From assembly GCF_004360225.1 (NCBI RefSeq), contig NZ_SNUA01000004.1, positions 62,001-126,000 on the forward strand: a stretch of 64,000 nucleotides of DNA, read 5' to 3'. Shown here one piece after another: positions 57,791 through 64,000 of this stretch. The notes below the pieces were generated by a model, which worked only from the letters and a program-made list of their open reading frames with translations, ran no database searches and was not told the origin of the DNA. The DNA comes from Alcanivorax sp. 24. Lineage in GTDB: Bacteria > Pseudomonadota > Gammaproteobacteria > Pseudomonadales > Alcanivoracaceae. The translations under genes were made by a program, and so were the position numbers. How positions within the stretch are numbered: position 1 is the stretch's first letter; every line of letters starts with the position of its first letter.

Positions 57791-58234
57791 CTAATCGTCA
57801 GTCTGGTCGTCTTGCCCGTCCCGCTCCGCTCCCAGGCGACGATCCAGGCGCATCACCTGAATCCATCCGACAATCTGCGTCAGCAGAAACCCCAGAAGCA
57901 GGACCGTTACATTCCTGAACTCGCGCGAAAGCCGCACTTCGGCGAAGGTCAGCCCGAAGAGCGCGAGCATTATCAAAACTTTTCCGGCTTCGCCCCGAAT
58001 GGCGGCACCCGCCATGCGGTCGGGCTTGATATTGCCCGGGTGAAGCCATACCTGGTAGCCACCCCAGGCGTATGCGATCAGGCTGATGGCCGAACCCCAG
58101 GCTGCGAACAAGCCCGCGGTGACATCCGCCAGCACCGTGGTCAGTATGGCGACAATCATCAAAGTGATGATTTGGGCGCGCATCAAGCCCCAGAACAAGG
58201 TTCTGCGGGCTCGTAAGTCGAAACTGATCACCAT
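57791..58234 (-). CDS. atpI: ATP synthase assembly protein AtpI
   Basis: Small membrane protein of 147 aa, first of the atp operon, which assists c-ring assembly. Four hydrophobic segments; the family motif AWGSAISLIAYAWGGYQVWLH is present. A charged tail (GAERDGQDDQTDD) ends it. Confidence 0.9.
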   Translation of the reverse strand: MVISFDLRARRTLFWGLMRAQIITLMIVAILTTVLADVTAGLFAAWGSAISLIAYAWGGYQVWLHPGNIKPDRMAGAAIRGEAGKVLIMLALFGLTFAEVRLSREFRNVTVLLLGFLLTQIVGWIQVMRLDRRLGAERDGQDDQTDD

Positions 58235-58419
58235 GCTCCCGTGTTTGGCTGCTGGTGAAAAACACGATCCACCAGGCGAAGGTCGCGGGTACCCCCTGAT
58301 CTTGGCGCGGGAAGTATATGGGGAAGGCTATCTGGTATCAACCGGCTGAGCGCGATAGTTTGGCCCAATTTGATAAAAAAGAGCCCCAAAAACAGACGGT
58401 TGCTCTTTTGTATACAAAT

Positions 58420-58456
58420 AGGCTTTATTCGTATCCACCCAGGACGAATAAAGCCT
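58420..58456 (-). terminator. Hairpin between parB and atpI
   Basis: Perfect 13-base arms AGGCTTTATTCGT / ACGAATAAAGCCT with an 11-base loop, 26 bases after the parB stop. On minus it is followed by ATTTGTATAC, on plus by CCTCCTTTTTT; the T-rich side is plus, so termination of the parB message is probable but less than ideal. Confidence 0.6.
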
Positions 58457-58481
58457 CCTCCTTTTTTCGGTAAACGTCAAG

Positions 58482-59405
58482 CTACTTGATATGGGACAGA
58501 ATGCCGTCAAGTTCGTCCAGATTGTTATAGCTGATCACCAGCTTGCCTTTTCCTCCTGAGCCCTGCTGGATTTGCACTGGCGCGCCGAGACGATCCGACA
58601 GATCGGTAATCAGGGAACGAACGTTGGGGTCTTCCCGTTTCGGTGCCGGCTTGGCCGGCTTCTGCTTCTCGAATTCCCGCACCAGCACTTCGGTCTGGCG
58701 CACGGAGAGTCCCTTGGCCACCACCACGCGGGCCGCTTCCACCTGCTTGTCGCCGCCCAGCGCCAACAGCGCCCGGGCGTGCCCCATTTCCAGGTCACCG
58801 TGCTCAAGCAACTTCTTCACGTCCGGTTCCAGTGTCATCAGGCGCAGCAGGTTGGTGACCATGGCCCGGGATTTGCCCACGGCATCGGCCACCTGCTGGT
58901 GGGTCAGCCCGAATTCGTCCTTGAGCCGGGACAACGCCAGCGCTTCTTCCATGGGATTGAGGTTTTCCCGCTGGATATTCTCGATCAGCGCCATGGCGAT
59001 GGCGGCTTCGTCCGGCACATCACGGATCACCGCGGGAATGGCTTCCAACTCCGCCATCTGCGCGGCACGCCAGCGGCGCTCACCGGCGATAATCTCGTAA
59101 CGGTTCTCGCCCAGCGGACGTACCACGATCGGCTGCATCACACCCTGGGCCCGGATCGATTCCGCCAGTTCCTCCAGCGCATCGGCGGACATGTCCTTGC
59201 GGGGCTGGTAACGGCCGCGCTGCATGAACTCCACTGGCAGATGGCGCAGTTCGCCATCGCGGGGCGGACGTTGTTCCTGAGCAGGCTCGGCGGGACCGGC
59301 GGCGGCGCCGACGGCGACTTCTTCCTGATGTTGCTGATAGCTCGCACTGGTGCTGAGCAGGGCATCGAGTCCTTTGCTGAGACCGCGTTTACGCTTTGCC
59401 GCCAT
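58482..59405 (-). CDS. parB: Chromosome partitioning protein ParB
   Basis: Centromere-binding CTPase of 307 aa. MAAKRKRGLSKGLDALLS start; ParB/Srx domain QPIVVRPLGENRYEIIAGERRWRAAQMA with the CTP motif GERRWRA; HTH LSRLKDEFGLTHQQVADAVGKSRAMVTNLLRL; C-terminal dimer tail ending LDGILSHIK. Partner ParA is 71 bases upstream. Confidence 0.97.
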   Translation of the reverse strand: MAAKRKRGLSKGLDALLSTSASYQQHQEEVAVGAAAGPAEPAQEQRPPRDGELRHLPVEFMQRGRYQPRKDMSADALEELAESIRAQGVMQPIVVRPLGENRYEIIAGERRWRAAQMAELEAIPAVIRDVPDEAAIAMALIENIQRENLNPMEEALALSRLKDEFGLTHQQVADAVGKSRAMVTNLLRLMTLEPDVKKLLEHGDLEMGHARALLALGGDKQVEAARVVVAKGLSVRQTEVLVREFEKQKPAKPAPKREDPNVRSLITDLSDRLGAPVQIQQGSGGKGKLVISYNNLDELDGILSHIK

Positions 59406-59476
59406 GATTCAAACTCGCTCATGTTCGGTTACGGTGACATTCCGCCACCGGAGATTATCGCCCGACGTCACCGCCT

Positions 59477-60289
59477 TCACGGCGTCTCGGGGGGCTGCTG
59501 GGAGGGTGCCGCCGATGCCACCGTCTGCTCGCGCCGCAGGATTTCACCGGCCAGCGCCAGATAGCTTACCGCACCCCGGGATTTGGGGTCATAGGTGATC
59601 ACCGGCGCGCCGTGGCTGGGCGCCTCCGCCAAACGCACATTACGCGGAATGATGGTGCGGTAAACCTTGTCGCCGAAGTGGCTGATCAGCTGATTGGAAA
59701 CGTCATTGGACAGGCTGTTGCGCGGATCATACATGGTCCGCAACAGGCCACCGATATGCAGCTTCGGGTTCAGTACCGAGCGAATCTTCTCGATGGTGTT
59801 CATCAATGAGGTCAGCCCCTCCAACGCATAGTACTCGCACTGGATCGGCACGATCACGGAATCCGCCGCCGCCAGGGAGTTCACCGTCAGCATATTCAGC
59901 GACGGCGGGCAATCGATGATGATGTAGTCATAGCGCTCGCGGATTGCGGCCAGGGCATCGCGTAACCGGTACTCTTTACTATCCAGTTCCAGCAGCTGCA
60001 CTTCCGCGGCGGTCAGATCACCGTTGGCGGCGACCAGATCAAAACCGGATTGTTCCGGCGTAATCACCACCGCATCGGCCATCCCGGCTTCGCCGAGCAG
60101 CACATCCAAAATGGTGTACTCCGGTTCGTACTTGTCGACGCCGGCGCCGCTGGTGGCATTCCCCTGCGGATCGATATCCACCAACAGCACCTTCTTGCGG
60201 GTGGCCGCCAAGGAGGCCGCCAGATTGACGCTACTGGTGGTCTTGCCGACCCCGCCCTTTTGGTTGGCAATGGCAAAAACGGTGGTCAC
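59477..60289 (-). CDS. parA: Chromosome partitioning ATPase ParA
   Basis: Walker-type partition ATPase (Soj) of 270 aa. Deviant Walker A KGGVGKTTSSVNLAA; LVDIDPQGNATSG; IIDCPPSLNMLT. GTG 60289 is used with AGGGAG just before it; an in-frame ATG five codons upstream is an alternative. Works with ParB on parS sites near the origin; no perfect parS was found in this window. Confidence 0.96.
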   Translation of the reverse strand: MTTVFAIANQKGGVGKTTSSVNLAASLAATRKKVLLVDIDPQGNATSGAGVDKYEPEYTILDVLLGEAGMADAVVITPEQSGFDLVAANGDLTAAEVQLLELDSKEYRLRDALAAIRERYDYIIIDCPPSLNMLTVNSLAAADSVIVPIQCEYYALEGLTSLMNTIEKIRSVLNPKLHIGGLLRTMYDPRNSLSNDVSNQLISHFGDKVYRTIIPRNVRLAEAPSHGAPVITYDPKSRGAVSYLALAGEILRREQTVASAAPSQQPPETP

Positions 60290-60316
60290 GACGCTCCCTC
60301 TCATTGGCGACGCGCA

Positions 60317-60934
60317 TCATTGGCGATGCACGATCAACAACACCCTCGATTCCGCCAGACCGGGCACGCTCAGGGTTTCGCGCTGCACCCGCCAGCAGGC
60401 CGGCAGGGCAGCCATCTCCTGATTGGCGGCGGCGGCCTTCATCGCCAATAACCGGACATCCCCCTGCATCAGGGGTCCGAGCAACTCCAGCATGTCCGGC
60501 AAGGCGGCGAAAGCGCGGCTGATAATCTGTGATGGAGCCTTACGGTACTGTTCCACGCGGGCGTGCACAACCTCCACGTTATGCAAACCCAGTTCCCGTC
60601 GCGCCTGGCGAATGAAACGGAGTTTCTTGCCATTGCTGTCCAGCAGCACGAAGGACTGGTCCGGGCGGGCCAGGGCCAGCGGAATGCCCGGCAGGCCGGC
60701 GCCCGTGCCCACATCCAGCGTATCCACTGGTTCCACATGGGGGAGCACCGCCAGGGAATCGAGCAGGTGGCGGGTGACCATCTCGGCCGGATCACGCACG
60801 GCGGTAAGATTGTAAGCGCGATTCCACCGCACCAGCAGATCCCGGTAGAGCAACAGACGCTCCTGCTGCTCCCGGTCCAGGTCGATATTCAGCTCGGCCA
60901 GCCCTTGCGCCAACCGCTGTTGGTCTTCGGTCAT
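60317..60934 (-). CDS. rsmG: 16S rRNA m7G527 methyltransferase RsmG
   Basis: SAM-dependent methyltransferase of 205 aa (GidB). Motif [59 protein letters not shown]-terminus ends RVLLIVHRQ. It overlaps the mnmG stop by four bases, parA follows 27 bases later; one operon. Confidence 0.97.
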   Translation of the reverse strand: MTEDQQRLAQGLAELNIDLDREQQERLLLYRDLLVRWNRAYNLTAVRDPAEMVTRHLLDSLAVLPHVEPVDTLDVGTGAGLPGIPLALARPDQSFVLLDSNGKKLRFIRQARRELGLHNVEVVHARVEQYRKAPSQIISRAFAALPDMLELLGPLMQGDVRLLAMKAAAANQEMAALPACWRVQRETLSVPGLAESRVLLIVHRQ

Positions 60935-62817
60935 GCCTGGCGGGCCGCCCGATGCTGGTGCTTTTTCAGGTAGATCAGCAACAGGGAAATAGCCGCCGGC
61001 GTCACGCCAGGGATACGGCCAGCCTGGCCGATGGTCTCCGGCCGGACCTCGGCGAGCTTCTGCTTGACCTCATTGGACAGCCCCTGCACCTGGCCGAAAT
61101 CGAAGTCCACGGGCACGCGCTGATGCTCGGCGGCGCGCAGCCGGGCAATCTCCGCTTCCTGGCGGTCGATGTAACCGGCGTACTTGGCGAGGATTTCCAT
61201 CTGCTCCACCACCGGCGGCGTTTCCGGTTCCAGGCCCGCCGCATCAACCAGGGCGTGGTAGTCGATTTCCGGGCGCTTGAGCAGATCCAACAGGCTGTAT
61301 TCATGGGGCAGCGGCTTATCCACCAGGGCATTGACCTTGTCCGCCGCCGCCGTTCCCGGACGCACCCAGGTGGCGCTCAGACGCGCCTGCTCGCGGGCCA
61401 TCCCTTCACGTTTGTCGTTGTAGGCGGCCCAGCGCTCATCATCCACCAGCCCCAGCTCACGACCTTTCCCGGTCAGACGCAGGTCGGCGTTGTCCTCCCG
61501 CAGCAACAGGCGGTACTCGGCACGGCTGGTGAACATACGGTACGGCTCGCGGGTGCCCATGGTGATCAGATCGTCCACCAGCACGCCCAGGTACGCTTCG
61601 TCCCGGCGCGGCGTCCATGGCGCTTTCTCCTGGCTCATCAGCGCCGCGTTCAGACCCGCCAGCAAGCCCTGGGCGCCCGCCTCTTCATAACCGGTGGTGC
61701 CATTGATCTGGCCGGCGAAGAACAGCCCCGGCATGTGCTTGGTCTCCAGGCTGTGCTTGAGATCCTGGGGATTGAAGAAATCGTACTCGATGGCGTAGCC
61801 CGGCCGGGTGATGTGGGCATTTTCGAAGCCACGGATCGAACGTACCGCCGCCAGCTGGATATCGAACGGCAGACTGGTGGAAATGCCGTTGGGGTAAAGC
61901 TCATGGGTGTTCAGCCCTTCCGGCTCCACGAACACCTGGTGGCTGGTCTTGTCCGGATAGCGGTTGACCTTGTCTTCCACGGACGGGCAGTAACGCGGGC
62001 CCACGCCTTCGATGACGCCGGCGAACATCGGGCTGCGATCGAAGCCGGAACGAATGATCTCGTGGGTACGCTCGTTGGTATGGGTGACATGACAACACAC
62101 CTGGCGCGGATGATCCTCCACCCGGCCCAGATAGCTCATCACCGGGGTCGGAGTGTCACCCCATTGTTCCTCCATAATGGAGAAATCCACGCTACGGCCG
62201 TCAATTCGCGGTGGCGTGCCGGTTTTTAACCGGTCGACACGGAACGGCAACTCGCGCAACCGGCGGGCCAGGGCATTGGAAGGCTGATCACCGGCCCGGC
62301 CACCCTGGTGATTCTCCATCCCAACATGGATGACCCCACCAAGAAAGGTCCCGGCGGTCAGCACCACGGCATCGGCATGGAAACGCAGCCCCATGTTGGT
62401 GACCACCCCCACACAGCGGCCCTGCTCGACGATCAGATCATCGGCGGCCTGCTGGAACAAGGTGAGATGCGGCTGATTTTCCAGAGCATGGCGGATAGCG
62501 GCTTTATAAAGGATACGGTCGGCCTGGGCACGAGTGGCGCGAACCGCCGGTCCCTTGCGGGCATTGAGCACCCGGAACTGGATGCCGGCCTGATCGGTGG
62601 CACGGGCCATGGCCCCACCCAGGGCATCGATTTCCCGTACCAGATGGCTCTTGCCAATGCCGCCAATGGCGGGATTGCAACTCATCTGACCCAGAGTCTC
62701 GATATTATGGGTGAGCAACAGGGTTTCCACGCCCATGCGCGCCGCCGCCAGCGCCGCCTCGGTGCCGGCGTGGCCACCGCCAATCACGATCACGCCAAAT
62801 CGCTGTGGAAAATCCAT
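60931..62817 (-). CDS. mnmG: tRNA U34 carboxymethylaminomethyl-modifying enzyme MnmG
   Basis: FAD enzyme (GidA) of 628 aa that with MnmE makes cmnm5U34 in tRNA. FAD motif [44 protein letters not shown] near the catalytic Cys region; [23 protein letters not shown]-terminal [19 protein letters not shown] 62817 matches the family; the frame extends 15 codons further without a ribosome site. mnmE is not adjacent here. Confidence 0.97.
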   Translation of the reverse strand: MDFPQRFGVIVIGGGHAGTEAALAAARMGVETLLLTHNIETLGQMSCNPAIGGIGKSHLVREIDALGGAMARATDQAGIQFRVLNARKGPAVRATRAQADRILYKAAIRHALENQPHLTLFQQAADDLIVEQGRCVGVVTNMGLRFHADAVVLTAGTFLGGVIHVGMENHQGGRAGDQPSNALARRLRELPFRVDRLKTGTPPRIDGRSVDFSIMEEQWGDTPTPVMSYLGRVEDHPRQVCCHVTHTNERTHEIIRSGFDRSPMFAGVIEGVGPRYCPSVEDKVNRYPDKTSHQVFVEPEGLNTHELYPNGISTSLPFDIQLAAVRSIRGFENAHITRPGYAIEYDFFNPQDLKHSLETKHMPGLFFAGQINGTTGYEEAGAQGLLAGLNAALMSQEKAPWTPRRDEAYLGVLVDDLITMGTREPYRMFTSRAEYRLLLREDNADLRLTGKGRELGLVDDERWAAYNDKREGMAREQARLSATWVRPGTAAADKVNALVDKPLPHEYSLLDLLKRPEIDYHALVDAAGLEPETPPVVEQMEILAKYAGYIDRQEAEIARLRAAEHQRVPVDFDFGQVQGLSNEVKQKLAEVRPETIGQAGRIPGVTPAAISLLLIYLKKHQHRAARQA

Positions 62818-62975
62818 GGAAGTGTCTCGCTCAGAATGCCGTGCCCATGCAGGGCTGTGCAAAATATGATCAGTCCGGGCGCGCTAGTATAGTGCCGTGG
62901 GAATTAAATGAAAGGCCCACCGGTCTGTTATGATGAACCAGACCTACCATTCTCCTTTATATTCCAGGAGTGCAT

Positions 62976-64000
62976 TTGGATTCGTTGAATCTGTATCTGC
63001 TGATCGGCACCGGGCTGATGTTCATCGGGCTGCTTTTGGGCTCTCTGAGCACCCGCATCGGCGTGCCGTCCCTGTTGATGTTCCTGCTGGTGGGGATGGC
63101 CGCCGGTGAGGACGGCATCGGCGGTATCCAATTCGACGACCTCTCCACCGCTTACGTCATCAGTAACATCGCCCTGGCGGTCATCCTCATGGACGGCGGC
63201 CTGCGCACCCGCATGGACACCTTTCGCCTGGCTCTGAAGCCGGCGCTGACTCTGGCCAGCCTCGGTGTGGCCATCTCCGCCGCCCTGGTCGGCGCCTTCA
63301 CCACCTGGCTGATGGGCGTGGACTGGCGCCTGGGGCTGCTGCTGGGCGGCATTATCGGCTCCACCGACGCGGCGGCGGTATTCAGTGTGATCAAAGGCGC
63401 CGGGGTCAACATCAATGAGCGGGTGGCCAGCACCCTGGAGATCGAATCCGGTCTCAACGACCCGATGGCCATCTTCATCACCCTGATGCTGGTGGGTGTG
63501 CTGGTGGAGCCGGACGCCACCTTTGGTTTCAACATGATCCTGACCCTGATCCAGCAGTTTGGCCTGGGCGCGATCATCGGACTGGGGCTGGGCGCGGTAC
63601 TCAGCGAAATCCTGCTGCGGGTGCGCAGTAACGAGGGTCTGCACGCCTTGCTGCTGTGCAGCGGCGGCGCCATGGTGTTCGCACTCACCAACCTTGCCGG
63701 CGGCAGCGGCTTCCTGGCGATTTATCTCACCGGCCTGGTCACCGGTAACCGGCGTGGCGGTACCGGGGACAACGTGTTGCGCTCCATGGACAGCATGGCC
63801 TGGCTGGCCCAATCCGGCATGTTTCTGATGCTGGGTCTGCTGATCACGCCATCGGAGCTGGGCCAGCACCTGCTGCCGGCCCTGATGGTGGCCTTGTTCC
63901 TGATGCTGGTGGCACGGCCAGTGTCGGTGTGGGTGAGCCTGATCCCCTTTATCTTCACCTGGCGTGAGAAACTGTTCATCGCCTGGACCGGCCTGCGCGG
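62976..64000 (+). CDS. K+/H+ antiporter, NhaP2/CvrA family (3' end cut)
   Basis: CPA1-type potassium/proton antiporter, first 341 residues visible, continuing past the window. TTG 62976 is the start, supported by CCAGGAG eight bases upstream; no ATG fits. Helices begin LDSLNLYLLIGTGLMFIGLL; signatures PSLLMFLLVGMAAGEDG, GGIIGSTDAAAVFSVIKG (core DA motif) and LEIESGLNDPMAIFITL (the ND of the antiporter core). NhaP2 of Vibrio and YcgO/CvrA of E. coli are the model members, which end in TrkA-C and CorC-type domains. Divergent from mnmG with a 158-base gap. Confidence 0.92.
   Translation, partial: MDSLNLYLLIGTGLMFIGLLLGSLSTRIGVPSLLMFLLVGMAAGEDGIGGIQFDDLSTAYVISNIALAVILMDGGLRTRMDTFRLALKPALTLASLGVAISAALVGAFTTWLMGVDWRLGLLLGGIIGSTDAAAVFSVIKGAGVNINERVASTLEIESGLNDPMAIFITLMLVGVLVEPDATFGFNMILTLIQQFGLGAIIGLGLGAVLSEILLRVRSNEGLHALLLCSGGAMVFALTNLAGGSGFLAIYLTGLVTGNRRGGTGDNVLRSMDSMAWLAQSGMFLMLGLLITPSELGQHLLPALMVALFLMLVARPVSVWVSLIPFIFTWREKLFIAWTGLR

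Noticed and set aside
60725-60745. parS-like GGTTCCACATGGGG inside rsmG
   Set aside because: Too many departures from TGTTCCACGTGGAACA and not palindromic; probably coding sequence by chance.

Overview
The window is a high-GC gammaproteobacterial chromosome segment. An AlkB alkane hydroxylase, a periplasmic PQQ alcohol oxidation module, several fatty-acid/CoA-type enzymes and the block mnmG-rsmG-parA-parB-atpIBEFHAGDC-glmU-glmS together suggest a marine hydrocarbon degrader of the Alcanivorax/Alloalcanivorax type. That assignment is inferred from gene content; no rRNA gene or other marker is present to settle it. No tRNA, rRNA, CRISPR array, intact insertion sequence or prophage was seen.

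Layout: 1-2.6 kb holds the end of a phosphate uptake operon (pstS, pstC; minus strand) with a Pho box and an intercistronic attenuator. 2.7-6.4 kb holds a split TRAP transporter (small and large permeases plus a hotdog thioesterase on plus, the Tat/lipoprotein binding protein on minus). 6.5-14 kb holds uvrD, a PAS-GGDEF-EAL membrane protein, an unknown cytosolic protein and a PF10118-type predicted hydrolase. 14.1-21 kb is an AcoR/BmoR-like sigma-54 activator divergent from a sigma-54 promoter driving an outer-membrane channel, a PQQ/haem alcohol dehydrogenase and an aldehyde dehydrogenase. 21.1-25.2 kb is a tightly overlapped five-gene envelope operon (LpoB-like, COG3014-like, YcfL-like, an exported LpoB/CsgG-like protein, a PDZ/glycine-zipper lipoprotein). 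25.4-30.6 kb is a complete peptide/nickel-type ABC importer. 31-36.6 kb holds an EphD-like hydrolase-SDR fusion, a MerR regulator, alkB, a quinone oxidoreductase and a thioesterase. 36.8-47.1 kb is a mixed set: acyl-CoA synthetase, PLD-family synthase, mscL, secreted MsrAB, a CpdB-like nucleotidase, a GST/LysR pair and an NhaC antiporter. 47.1-47.86 kb is a decayed, repeat-rich stretch with a MarR pseudogene beside the glmS end (the attTn7 position). 47.9-63 kb is the conserved origin-proximal housekeeping block, followed by a divergent K+/H+ antiporter gene that runs off the window.

How the genes fit together: alkB makes alcohols from alkanes; the PQQ dehydrogenase/aldehyde dehydrogenase module oxidises alcohols to acids under alcohol-responsive sigma-54 control (inferred); acyl-CoA synthetase and thioesterases handle the acids and acyl-CoAs. 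A dispersed REP/REPIN family (core GCTGTGGGA ... TTGCTTGCAAGCGAAT) occupies many gene ends. The most promising unexplained items are the five-gene envelope lipoprotein operon, a MITE-like composite element upstream of msrAB, and the operator-like palindromes at alkB and downstream of the ABC importer.
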